This document shows, piece by piece, positions 30,616-39,603 of a stretch of 64,000 nt of DNA. Origin of the DNA: Zeus faber (Eukaryota; Chordata; Actinopteri; Zeiformes; Zeidae); the NCBI GenBank assembly GCA_960531495.1, contig OY482846.1, positions 42,395,321 through 42,459,320 of the forward strand, written 5' to 3'. Below the pieces are notes generated by a model. The model was not told where the DNA came from, ran no database searches, and saw nothing but the letters and a program-made list of their open reading frames with translations. Each line of letters opens with the position of its first letter. The first letter of the stretch is position 1. Made by a program: the position numbers and the translations under genes.

Positions 30616-31090
30616 GCGGCCGCAGGAAAGGGAACAGTGCTGTCGTCTGCAGCCAGTGCTTGACCGGCCGCTTGGTCCGCCACATACCCCCACTGCCCGG
30701 CTTCGGCCAAGAAGCCGTCCGGCTGACATCCAACCCCCCCCTGCCCCACAGAGTGGAAGAGAAAGTCAGCCGCGACCATCTGCGCCGCCAGCCTATGAAT
30801 CACCCGGAAGTTAAAGGGCTGGAGAGCCAGGTACCACCGGGTGTTCCATGAATTTGTGTCCTTCATGCAGTGGAGCCACTGCAGCGGGGCGTGGTCCAAA
30901 CCAAGGCTGTAAGCTTGTCCCAGGAGCAAATAGCGGAGGGAACCGACTGCCCACTTGATCGCTAAAAACTCCTTCTTGACTGTGCTGTACCTCAACTCCC
31001 GCTCTGAGAACTTGCGGCTGAGGTACAGCACCAGTCGATGGGTCCCCTCCACCTCCTGGGACAAGACCGCGCCAGACAGAAAGGGAGAGA
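30603..31090 (-). pseudogene. Ty3/gypsy RNase H fragment (3' part of the Gmr1-like element)
   Basis: The minus-strand frame reads from a truncated start (GAVLSQEVEG) through LYLSRKFSERELRYSTVKKE, AIKWAVGSLRYLLLG and LDHAPLQW to QPFNFRVIHR, the order of a gypsy RNase H domain. The Glu of KKEFLAIKWAV and the Asp of LDHAPLQW are at the usual catalytic positions. The first catalytic Asp (normally TDAS) lies beyond the break at about 31075-31090 and is missing. The frame continues about 55 codons past the domain and stops at 30603. Upstream, on the minus strand, a plus-strand LINE replaces the reverse transcriptase. Confidence 0.88.
30616..30687 (-). repeat. Short direct repeat at the 3' edge of the gypsy element
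   Basis: About 85% identical to 35980-36052 in the same orientation. Both begin with GCGGCCGC and end with CTTGGTCCGCCACATAC. The copies bound the element's coding part and could be remnants of LTRs or of a recombination event. Confidence 0.75.
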
Positions 31091-31620
31091 GAAGTTAAAG
31101 TTAAACAGCACTGGCTTCCCACAGACCCATCGGGCTTCCCACCAGCCCGATGGGACTAGACCAGTCACTCGTGGACTCCTCTATTACGCTCATGTCCAGC
31201 ATCTAATTCCACCTGCAGAATCATTTGTTTGTGTTCGGGCAGGGGATATATGGAGAGCGCACCTTCACCCTTCTCCTTGTGCTGGCCTTGTCGTTGGTGG
31301 AGAGGCTTGTGTGTCTCCATGACTCTTGAAAGCTACACTGGCAGGGGGGCACACCCCCTGGCAGGTTTTAACATGCCGGACAGGTTTCAGAGTAAAGGCC
31401 AGACGAAAGTCAGCACCCGGTCCTCCAGGTTGGGGGTTGGGCGTGGGGTTAACAACCTCACCCCGGAAAAAAAGGCATGTTACAGAAATGACGAGAAGAA
31501 GCCATTCCGGTAAATCACGGCGAAGAAGAGACAGCACATCCTTGGATGTATCAATGGCAGGGCCGGGCAGGAAGCCCGACCCCTGATAACCCCGATTTTC
31601 AAAACCAAGGCCAACACCAA

Positions 31621-32410
31621 AGTAGGCGCCTGGAACGTACGCACGCTGTTCCAGTGTGGCTGCACAGACCAGGTGCTGAAGAATATGAAAGACGAAATGA
31701 GGTGGACTGGGCAGGGGCGCCTCATGATTGATGGAGCAACTGTTCTTTACTCTGGGAAGCAAGATCACCATACCCATGGAGTCGGCATCCTCCTCTCCAG
31801 CTGCACAGCAAAAGCATTAGTTGGATGGAAGCCAGTGAACGAGCGTATCATCACAGCGAGGCTTTACACCAGACGTGCCAAAGTCAAAGTCTATGCCCCA
31901 ACCGAAGTTGCCTCAGAGGAAGACAAGGACACCTTTTTCAGCCAGCTCCAAACCGTGCTTGAAGAGATCCCCAGCTATGACATCAAGATGCTGATTGGAG
32001 ACTTCAATGTAAAACTGGATAGTGACAGAAGGGGCCTTAACACCACAGTCGGACCACATGGGTCTGCAAGCTCCACAAATGACAACGGGGAGAGACTGTT
32101 GATGTTAACTAGCACCAATGGACTCAGCATCGGCAACACCTTTTTCAAACACAAGCAGATCCACAAGATGACTTGGGTGTCGCATGGCGGCGAAACCCGG
32201 AACGAGTTGGATTATATCTGCATCAACGCAAGGTGGCGCTCATCGTGGCTAGACGTTTGCTCCCACAGAGGTGCAGATGTAGGATCAGATCACTTCCTTG
32301 TGGTGGGTAAAATCAGGCTGAAGCTGAAGAAGGTTCAAAAGGTGCAGCCCAAGAGACCTTATGTGGTGGACAAGCTGAAGAACACCAGCATATCACAAAG
32401 CTACCATTAG
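31621..32410 (+). pseudogene. LINE apurinic-type endonuclease domain
   Basis: The frame reads KVGAWNVRTLFQCG, then EMRWTGQGRL, HTHGVGILLSS, INERI-like NERIITARLY, YAPTEVASEEDKDTFFSQL, LIGDFNVKLDSDRRG, TWVSHGGETRNELDYI and GADVGSDHFLVVGKIRLKL. These are the successive landmarks of an AP endonuclease: Asn in WNVRTL, Glu in EMRW, Asp/Asn in GDFN, Asp in LDYI, and SDH. Compared with relatives, about ten residues are missing between LKNMK and DEMRW, probably a small deletion. The frame ends at a TAG (32408-32410) shortly after the domain. The enzyme would nick target DNA to prime reverse transcription. Confidence 0.85.
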
Positions 32411-32490
32411 GAGTTGAGAAAGAAGCTTGAGGTACCACAACATCCAACAACCATTGAGGAGCAGTGGAGCCTGTTCTCTCGTGCCATCTC

Positions 32491-32700
32491 GTAGGGGGAC
32501 GGTAGCTCAGGAGGTAGAGCTGGTGGTCTAGTAATCTAAAGGTTGCTGGTTTGATCCCAGGCTCCTCCTGCTAGCATGCTGTAGTGGCCTTGAGCAAGAC
32601 ACTTAACCCCTAATTGCTCCTGATGGCTGCGTCCGTCGGTGTTTGAATAATTGTAAGTCGCTTTGGATAAAAGCGTCTGCTAAATGCAATGTAATGTAAT
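32491..32700 (+). mobile_element. tRNA-derived SINE, copy 1 (inside the LINE)
   Basis: The head carries RNA polymerase III boxes: A-box TAGCTCAGGAGGTAG at about 32503 and B-box GGTTTGATCCC at 32548-32558. The middle has CCTTGAGCAAGACACTTAAC, like the conserved core of V-type vertebrate SINEs. The tail is GTCGCTTTGGATAAAAGCG followed by TAAATG and short AATGT repeats, a fish LINE-like 3' end. ATCTC at 32486-32490 is repeated at 32699-32703 and looks like a short target duplication. The host LINE sequence rejoins across it. It is 89-90% like the copy at 58735 by eye. Confidence 0.9.
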
Positions 32701-33205
32701 CTCTGAGACTGCAGAGGCAGTTTTAGGCAGAAGAAGAGGTACCAACAAAGAAAGATGGATAACAGACAAGACATGGAAATTGATTGATGAAAGAAGATGG
32801 CCAAGATAAAAAGGGAACAGAAGAGGAGGCTGAGTTGAGTGAGCTGAGTTGAGTTGGAGGATGGAAGATGAGGAGTAAAGGCGCCTGGGCAGGTAAGTGA
32901 AGAAGAACTGCAGAAGCGACAAAAGAAGGTGGCTAGACGAGAAAGCAAGAGAGGCACAAGAGGCAGCGGAGAAGAAAATCACAAAAACACTGTACAGTAT
33001 CGTGCAGGAGCTAACCAGCTCCAGGAGCAGCTCCGGTGTGCCAGTCAGGAGCAAGAATGGCACGGCACTTCCGAGCAACGAAGAACAGGAGGCTAGGTGG
33101 GTGGAACACTTCAGCGAGGTTCTTAACCAGCCAACGCCTTCTACACTCTTCAGTTTTGACCGGGAACCATCAGCTGCAACCCTGAATGTTATTTCGAGGA
33201 GATAA
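32701..33205 (+). pseudogene. LINE linker region between endonuclease and reverse transcriptase
   Basis: After the SINE the LINE reading resumes as ISETAEAVLGRRRGTNKERW, then passes several stops (32806-32880). From 32897 it runs open as a basic linker (REAQEAAEKKITKTLYSIVQ, then EEQEARWVEHFSEVLNQPTP). The WVEHF-EVLN motif precedes the RT in this type of LINE. A frameshift at about 33190-33205 separates it from the RT frame, which starts with ITGTEVARAIKSFKNNKAPG. Confidence 0.75.
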
Positions 33206-34188
33206 CTGGGACAGAGGTTGCCAGAGCAATCAAGAGCTTCAAGAACAACAAGGCACCGGGACTCGATGAGGTAGCTGCCAAGTTGTTGAAGCAATACCAG
33301 GAGGTTTTTGTGGAGAGCCTCACCCGCTTGTTCAACATGATTTGGCATGCGGAAGAAGTTCCTGCCAATTGGAGACGTGGGGTCATTGTGAAGCTGCCTA
33401 AGAAAGGAAACCTCGCGGACTACAACAACTGGCGGGGCATCACACTGCTGTCTATCCCTGGCAAGGTATTCTGCAGTGTACTGCTCCAACGCCTAAAAGA
33501 AGAGGTGGATAATTTCTTGAGGGAAGAACAAGCTGGCTTCCGGAAGGGAGGGTCCTGCTCTAAACAGATCTTCTCTCTTCGCAACATCATTGAACAGTGC
33601 CAAGAATTCCAGACACCCCTCATGATCAACTACATCGATTTTAAGAAAGCTTTCGACAGCATCCACCGGGAATCACTGTGGCAGATTGTCCAGCTGTATG
33701 GTGTACCACCAAAATACGTCAACAGCTTCAGGGCCCTGTACCACAACTCCACTTGCACTTGCACTTGCAAAACCAACAAGGGCTCAACCGAAGACTTTGA
33801 CATCGTCACCGGAGTAAGACAGGGTTGTATCCTGTCACCCTTGCTTTTCATTTTTGTCATCGACTTTGTGATGAGGAAGACCGTCACTGGTGAAATCTTC
33901 GGCATCAAGTGGAGAGGGGACAGACTGGCTGACCTGGGCTTTGCGGACGATTTGGCTCTGTTCATTCATACCCACCTTGCACTCCAAGAGATGACCAACA
34001 ACCTCCATAAGCACGGGGAAAAGGTCGGCCTACGGATAAGCCAAAAAAAGACCAAGGCCATGACCGTCGGACAGGACCAGCACCCTCCACCTCTCACTGT
34101 AGGCGAATATGACCTAGAGTACGTTGAGAACTTCACATACCTTGGAAGTAACATCTCAAATACAGGAGACGTGGAAAAAGATGTATGA
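33200..34188 (+). pseudogene. LINE reverse transcriptase domain
   Basis: The RT landmarks appear in order: KNNKAPGLDEV, WRRGVIVKLPKKG, YNNWRGITLLS, EEQAGFRKGGSCSKQIF, INYIDFKKAFDS (motif with catalytic Asp), VRQGCILSPLLF, then GFADDLALF, the FADD version of the YxDD catalytic box, followed by KTKAM. Catalytic aspartates are kept. The frame ends at TGA (34186-34188) after DVEKDV; a single C-to-T change from CGA would explain it, because the same frame continues with LINE-like sequence. An upstream in-frame ATG at 33283 is internal to the domain and not a true start. Confidence 0.9.
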
Positions 34189-34724
34189 ACTAGAATCGTC
34201 AAAGCTGTAGGAGTATTCCAACGGCTCCGCAACATCTGGTCGTCCAAAGCCATCAATACGGACACCAAGCCATGCCTCTACATGTCAGTGGTCATCCCAA
34301 CAGTGACCTACGCCTGTGAGACGTGGATGAAGACAGCCAGCATCACCAACAATTGGATGTCTTCCACCGACGATGCCTCAGATCCATCTTGAGGATCTCA
34401 TGGAGAGATCACATCCCCAATGAGGAGGTGATGAAAAGGGCAGCGGTGGCAGTCCTGTCCGATATTGTCTCTGCCAGGAGAAAGAGAATGGCTGGGCACG
34501 TACTCCGACTGCCAAGAGAGAGACCGGCAAGTGTGGCAATGGACTGGATGCCAGAGGGTGGAAAGAGGAAGAGAGGGAGGCCAAAGAAGACATGGAGACA
34601 GACAGCCAAGGACGACCAAAATGAAATGGGTGTCAGCTGGCATGGAGCAAGAAGGGTCGCCAGGGACCGGAGCAAATGGAGGGGACTCGTCGCCCAATGT
34701 TCCAGAAGGAACGGGAGGAACTAA
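34189..34724 (+). pseudogene. LINE C-terminal region
   Basis: After the TGA at 34186 the frame continues with RIVKAVGVFQRLRNIW and YMSVVIPTVTYACETW. A frameshift near 34345-34355 then moves it to the frame with LDVFHRRCLRSILRISWRDH, IPNEEVMKRA, RRKRMAGHVLRLP and KRKRGRPKKTWRQT, ending at TAA 34722-34724. RCLRSILRISW-DHIPNE and GRPK-TWR are the usual C-terminal motifs of RTE-like LINE proteins. A short tandem tail follows. Confidence 0.85.
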
Positions 34725-34741
34725 GTCTAAGTAAGTCTAAG

Positions 34742-35130
34742 CACCTTCACCTCCGGGGTCGTCTCCACATGGTGGTGTAGAAGGGACTTGAGGCCTGGCA
34801 GGGAGGAGAAAACATCACAGAAGCAACAATGAAGTGCCGTGCCTCTCAGATCCATAACATACGATATTTTGTTCTTACTGGTGCTAGGACCTTCCTCACA
34901 GTTTTCTATAATTAGATCTAGCAGCCCCCCGGGCCCTCCTGCCAAAGAGGGGTTCAAATGGAGAAAATCCAGTGGAGGCCTGCGGAACCTCCGGCACCGC
35001 AAAAAACAGGAGGTCCACCCACTTGTCCCAATTACGGCTATCGTCATGAACACAGGGGCACTGCTTTGGAGTACCAGGTTTCATAATCCACTAGGACTAA
35101 CACAAAATGATGCCTACGGTCACTGCGGTC
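34742..35130 (-). pseudogene. Gypsy integrase core scraps and RT start
   Basis: Three pieces of one protein are readable on the minus strand. First, RRHHFVLVLVDYETWYSKAVPL (35113-35055), the start of the integrase core without the first catalytic Asp. Then RNWDKWVDLLFFAVPEVPQ and FSPFEPLFGRRARG (about 35035-34925), the end of the core. Last, STSKNKISYVMDLR and VFSSLPGLKSLLHHHVETTP (34880-34750), the edge of the RT module. The sequence between pieces one and two is lost, which removes the remaining catalytic residues, and the C-terminal part of the integrase is also lost. Minor frameshifts occur near 35050 and 34920. Confidence 0.8.
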
Positions 35131-35465
35131 TAGCGGGACTTGACTAGGAAGAGGGGCCTCAACGGCGCTCTTGGCGTAGCCGGAGGTTTGACTAACAACT
35201 GGCACTCAGGACACGCAGTGCACCATTTACGCACATCTGCCCAAATGCCCGGCCAATAGAAGCTGGCCATTATCCACAATTGTGTTTTATCGTGACCGAG
35301 GTGACCGGCCATCGAGTTATGGTGAGCCACCTGGAAGAGCATTTCCCGGCGGCTCTTCGGCACCAACAACTGGGTTATGTCCTCTCCTGTATGAATGTCC
35401 CGGTTCACTCGATATAACCTGTCCCTAATCACCAAAAAATACAGGTGAGTGTGCACAGAGAACAT
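35130..35465 (-). pseudogene. Gypsy integrase zinc-binding domain
   Basis: The frame reads FLVIRDRLYRVNRDIHTGED, then LLVPKSRREMLFQVAHHNSM, AGHLGHDKTQ, FYWPGIWADVRKWC and TACPECQL. The His-His-Cys-Cys zinc ligands are near residues 49, 55, 82 and 85 of the frame, in the spacing of a retroviral-type integrase HHCC domain. It ends at a stop right after PLRPLFLVKSR, where a short deletion removes the first catalytic Asp of the core. Upstream (35745-35430) the same protein continues in a second frame with FPLEQLRDDTLRGAFEG and VVKIDGVLICPDVLCAH, so a frameshift lies near 35425-35465. Confidence 0.88.
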
Positions 35466-36079
35466 CTGGGCATATCAATACACCATCGATTTTAACTACC
35501 CCCTCAAAGGCCCCCCGTAGGGTGTCGTCTCGCAACTGCTCCAGCGGAAAATCGTTGACAGGGAAGATTAAGGGGACCAGGGGAGATCCCACTTGGGATC
35601 CCGCTGCCCCTGCCCCCATCACGCCCACCGACGTCCCCTCCGCATCACCGCGAACCACGCAACAATCACATCTCCCTACCAACCGTGAATGTACTCCCCC
35701 AGCCTCTCTCATCAACGTGTCAAACCCTGGCCGATCCGTGTGCAAACTCAGGGAGTGCGACAGACGGGAACTAACTGCAGTCTGTACCCTATGCTTTTTT
35801 CCCTTGTGACGGATTTTCGAGCCGGACCATCAGATACGTGTGAACATCCCCATGCACACAAAAAACCTCCACCTGTGACGCCTCCAGCAAAGCCCTTGGC
35901 CGAACCAGCAAGGCTGGACCATCATCTGCGACAAGCAAAGCCTCATGTTTAACCCATTGTAGCCTTACCGGTACTTCCCGCGGCCGCGGGAAAAGGAACC
36001 ATGCTGTTGTCTGCAGCCGGTGCTTGACCATGCCCCTTGGTCCGCCACATACAGGAACAGATTTTTGGAAAGGTCTCAT
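35425..36079 (-). pseudogene. Gypsy protease region and linker
   Basis: The upstream frame (36079-35789) reads VPVRLQWVKHEALLVADDGP followed by ALLVRPRALL and VEVFCVHGDVHTY, the layout of a gypsy aspartic protease. The active-site triad is altered: DDG stands where DSG or DTG is expected. A stop at 35789 breaks it. The next frame (35745-35425) opens with a DRPGFDTLMREAG segment, the end of the protease, and a Gly/Ala-rich linker that leads to the integrase. Protease directly upstream of integrase is the key observation for the unusual pol order. Confidence 0.75.
35980..36052 (-). repeat. Short direct repeat at the 5' edge of the gypsy element
   Basis: Partner of 30616-30687, same orientation, about 85% identical. 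On this side it overlaps the first codons of the protease frame. Beyond 36060 no gypsy similarity is seen. Confidence 0.75.
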
Positions 36080-36684
36080 CTTGTAGGTTAATGTATGTAA
36101 GTTTGAGACATTTCAGTGGTTCCTAAACTGATATTGTCCTTTGAACCCTGACCAGAGGTCACTTTTGAAGCCCTATATGTCAGTAATTGAAAGACCTAAC
36201 AAAATAAGGTCAACTGTTTTGGATAGCTCTGGACATGTACTTTTAGTGGGGTGGTAGTGTCAAAAGGGGGCGCTACTTCAAACGACCCAATATATAGTTT
36301 AGGGCATGTAGATTCTGACAATGCAGGTATATTCCCCGGTCAAATTAACCCCTAAAAACACATGCATGTCATTTTTCCACCCATAATTATTTTTCATTTG
36401 TAGGTTTATAATAATACAACTACTTAACTCATGAAACAATTGCATCAAGATTCATTACAGAATTTTTGCTCACTTAACCTGCAGCCTGTTTTTGTCATTT
36501 CAAGGTGTAGGTAAAGGTTAGGGTTTGAAACATTTATAAAAAACTCTGTAAATATTCCGAAAATATTTGTTTTTGCTCCTGTAGAAGCCACAAGTCTGTA
36601 TGATATCAACCTTGTTTTAAGAAAGACGTTATGGTATTGTATTATTCGCAATGTCATGGAGACTACACTACCCATAATCCTGAG
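36061..36684. other. Unique sequence between gypsy element and right inverted arm
   Basis: No gene is recognised. If the arms are ends of one large transposon, this is its interior. I see no transposase motif here. Confidence 0.4.
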
Positions 36685-37177
36685 TGGTGGAGCTAGCTGT
36701 TACAACGGAAATGTTTGCCGCACTGGCTGATGTGTACACAGGCGCGCAATCGCTGACATTTTATCCATTTAAATTGTATCCATGAATGAAATTCGTACTG
36801 AGGGTATGACCCTATATCCCTACTCTCGCCCATCCTTGAAGTTAATAGACCACTCCGAGAAAAAGTAAAACCAATATCATGCTTTTATTTTGTGACAGTC
36901 AGGACATAATTTAAATCCATGCATTTTAAATTGTAATACATCCATGGTACCCTCCCACCACCTCCCCACAGTGATGTACTTTCATCAGGTTAGTTTCAGG
37001 GTATCTGTACTATATCTGCACTCCCAATCCCTCCTTCTAAAATCGAATGAAAAATCCCCATTCAAATACAGTAAATAGGTTTACATTTCGTTATGTGTAG
37101 CTTGAAAGAAGTCGGACAATTGTGCTCTGGGACACGACTCATTAGATTCACTTTCGTGACTACGAGCAAGAAAAAGC

Positions 37178-37180
<3 letters not shown>
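36685..37180 (+). repeat. Right arm of the ~490-bp inverted repeat
   Basis: Inverse partner of 29808-30300. It ends where a (TA)n array begins, so the true outer end may be blurred by expansion of that array. Confidence 0.85.

Positions 37181-37233
<53 letters not shown>
37178..37233. repeat. (TA)n microsatellite
   Basis: A perfect TA array of about 27 units between the inverted arm and the miniature element. Confidence 0.97.
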
Positions 37234-37238
<5 letters not shown>

Positions 37239-37241
37239 ATA

Positions 37242-37552
37242 TGTGATCCACCGCAGCAAAACCCGCCATTTGGCGCATTTCTAAAATCGTCAGGAGCAGC
37301 CAAATAAGTTGAAAAAACCTTTCTTGAAGGAAAATTAGATTTTTCCAGATTCGTGTTCCTTTGTGTTTTTTTTCAATCTTTCAACATATTTTCAAAACCG
37401 AGTTTGATTTATAAATAGTAGAAAAATGTTAAACCGTAGAGTTAAATATTCCCACGTTAGATGACATGGGGAAACAAGACGTTGATGAAATGATGCGGGG
37501 GAAAAAAAAGTCGAAAGGCGCCAAATGACCCTAAAGTATGCGGTGGGTCACA
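37242..37552 (-). mobile_element. 311-bp miniature of the TGTGACCCACC-ended element
   Basis: Ends TGTGATCCACCGCAG (left) and CGGTGGGTCACA (right) form inverted repeats, flanked by TA at 37240-37241 and 37553-37554. Its left ~240 bp are the inverse of the right end of the neighbouring long copy (38870-39112). Its right ~70 bp are the inverse of that copy's left end (37579-37650). It is therefore an internally deleted derivative inserted in the opposite direction. It carries no coding sequence. Confidence 0.85.
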
Positions 37553-37578
37553 TATTTAGAATATATATAAAGCATCTA

Positions 37579-39112
37579 TGTGACCCACCACAGACTTTAG
37601 GTACATTTGGTGGCTTTCGATTTTGTCCCCCCGCATCATTTGAAAGTGGAGAACCAGAGCTTCAAAACAAGGTCTCACTTGTGTAAATCAAGCAATTTTT
37701 TTTAAAGCTATGACTCAACTGTGTTTCTGAGATATTCACCCTCAAAGTTTTCCCCCAGACTTGGCTTCATTCAGCCAGCTCCCAGAATGCAATTGGGTGG
37801 AGGACCAACATGGCATGGCTACTTGTCACATGGCCACTTGACACCCTGCTGAATGGGGACTTGACACACTGCTGAATGGGGCAATCTCTGTATTGTTCTT
37901 GTGTTTTGAGGGAATGTTGAACAGCGTCATCGACACACAACATCTTAAAAAAAAGGCTTTTATTTACCAGTAAGAATAAACATGTTTTATAAAAGTGGAA
38001 TTGTTTAGGAATTTAAAAGTGCGGACAACACAACAGAATGTAGAGTATCAATAATTTGAGTCTCTGTATATCAGCCATGGTGTGTTATTTAATATATAAA
38101 TGTGCATATGCCAAATAAATCCAAAGTTCTTGGAGTTATTATGTGGGCTAACCCCAACCCTACCCCAGCTACACTCTGACAGCCTGTTTGGGGCTGCCTC
38201 TTTTCGCCCCTGGCTGCATTTGCAGGTAAACTTGAAAATGTTGTCCATTGCTACTTGTTCATAATCTGCCTCACCAACCTCAACGGACTTCATCACATCA
38301 TCAATTTCTTCCGTTGTAACAGCAATGGCCATATCGTCGGTCTTCTCCGGTGGTTTTGAAAATATTCAGTTTCATTGTCACATTCAGGTTGAAATCCGTT
38401 GTTTGAAATGTTCTCCATGTCTGGGATAACACTGAAATCAGATTCAACATGGCTGTCAGAGAACTGACTATCATCGCAGAAAATTAAGTCTAGTACGTGC
38501 TGCTTACACTGACTTTGATCTAACGCACTGGTCAGGTTTAAGGTCCGCGATATGATTTAGATCTTTCGCCACCCGCTTCTCATAATCCATAATAACACGG
38601 TGATGAAAGTTTTCACAGACAAGTGAAACCGAAGGCTCCTCGTCTTGTTGACAGAAGTGACGTCAGCATTACTTCTTCGAAAGTATACGCCCCCTACACA
38701 ATAATGTCTGTGTGTGTGTGTGTGTGTGTGTAAAAGTAGTAAGATTTAAAGATTGAACTCTATTAAAACAGTTTCACATTGTGACTTCAGATCACATGAA
38801 ATAGGGAGGAATGATCTTCACCTGGACGTTCGCTTTGAAGGAAACATGGCTATTCAGCGTCCCGGTAAGTGAACTGTGTTTCCCCATGTAATCTAATGGG
38901 AATATTTAACTCCACGGTTTAAAATTGTTCTACTATTTATAAATCAAACTCAGTTTTTAAAATACGTTGAGAGATAAAAAAATAAATAAAAAAAACAAAG
39001 GAACACGAATCTGGAAAAATCAAATTTTCCTTCTTCCCTTTTCAACTTATTTGACTGCTCCTGGCGATTTTAGAAATGCACAAGATAGCGAGTTTTGCTG
39101 TGGTGGGTTACA
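37579..39112 (-). mobile_element. 1.53-kb DNA transposon with TGTGACCCACC termini
   Basis: The ends TGTGACCCACCACAG and CTGTGGTGGGTTACA are inverted repeats, and TA flanks both (37577-37578, 39113-39114). Apart from an unrecognised broken frame on the minus strand (38048-38590) there is no visible transposase, so it may itself be a deletion derivative. A short (GT)n array lies at 38708-38731. A third family member is at 59456-59908. TA target duplication fits Tc1/mariner, but the termini do not match a family I know. Confidence 0.8.
38048..38590 (-). pseudogene. Unrecognised broken reading frame inside the TIR element
   Basis: On the minus strand an ATG at 38590 opens MDYEKRVAKDLNHIADLKPD. 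The reading shifts frame to QCKQHVLDLIFCDDSQFSDS and PDMENISNNGFQPECDNETE (about 38500-38360), then shifts again to AVTTEEIDDVMKSVEVGEAD, YEQVAMDNIFKFTCKCSQGR and a Cys-poor end. The composition is acidic with a few cysteines, as in a real protein and unlike random AT-rich DNA, and all pieces lie in one direction. I do not recognise the family. It could be the N-terminal part of the element's own protein or a captured host exon. Confidence 0.5.
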
Positions 39113-39114
39113 TA

Positions 39115-39603
39115 TATATGTACAATAATGCGGGCATGAATGATACTATGAGTTTATAATGGAAAATTTCTGTACTAACCCTATGCCACCCCGTAACTCA
39201 ATATCTGCCCATAAGAACATGTTGTACTGCAGGTCACAGTTCCCTTGTGACCAAAGGGAAAGCTGCCTTTCACTTGTCTGACTTATGCACCCTACCAGAT
39301 GGTCTGGACAGGAAACCACAATAGGCCCGCTGCTATGTGATCTATACAATGTTGCCTCCCTGAAGCAACGGTCCCAGGACGTAGTTGATATAAACCCTCA
39401 AGCAAGTTGGTTCCAGGGAGATGCTCTTTGCTATTCTGTGTGACCTGTAAAGTGCTCCCAGCGGATTAGTCTTTTATACAATAATCTAAGACTAAGTGAC
39501 ATTTGTTGTATTTTCTGTTTAACCTGAACTATCTCACCCAATGCATTGACCACCTCCTGGTGGAGTGGCTGGAATTTCCACAACAAATTATTACTACGTT
39601 ATT
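39115..39603. other. Unrecognised sequence, possible solo LTR remnant
   Basis: Complex sequence without open frames of note. On the minus strand a TATAAAAG at 39478-39471 sits centrally in a block of a few hundred bases, as in an LTR promoter, but no TG-CA ends or target duplication can be fixed. Confidence 0.25.

Larger units (their letters stand above)
31080..34741 (+). mobile_element. RTE-like non-LTR retrotransposon (LINE), degenerate
   Basis: About 3.65 kb in the plus direction, inside and opposite to the gypsy element. It has a GC-mixed 5' region (31080-31600), an endonuclease (31621-32403), a linker region carrying a SINE (32491-32700), a reverse transcriptase (33200-34188) and a C-terminal region (34189-34724). 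It ends in a short TAAGTC-type tandem tail (34720-34740) rather than a poly-A tail, a habit of the RTE clade. Size and domain order also fit RTE. The left boundary is approximate. Several stops and frameshifts, listed with the domain entries, make it inactive. Confidence 0.83.
30603..36060 (-). mobile_element. Degenerate Ty3/gypsy LTR retrotransposon with protease-integrase-RT-RNase H order
   Basis: Reading the minus strand from high to low coordinates gives an aspartic protease region (36079-35690), a linker, an integrase zinc-binding domain (35465-35130), integrase core scraps (35130-34850), the N-terminal edge of a reverse transcriptase (about 34820-34742), then RNase H (31090-30603). Integrase upstream of RT and RNase H is not the usual Ty3/gypsy order. 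It is the order published for the Gmr1-like group of deuterostome gypsy elements. A LINE occupies the place of the RT. Terminal 72-73-bp direct repeats (30616-30687, 35980-36052) may be LTR remnants. Gag was not found. Stops, frameshifts and deletions make it dead. Confidence 0.82.

Noticed and set aside
32491..32570. Possible functional tRNA gene
   Set aside because: A and B boxes are present, but the sequence lacks a foldable acceptor stem and runs directly into a SINE core and tail. The same holds for 58735 and 59099.
32680..33489. 269-codon minus-strand frame
   Set aside because: It is the antisense shadow of the LINE linker and reverse transcriptase, whose motifs are clear on the plus strand.
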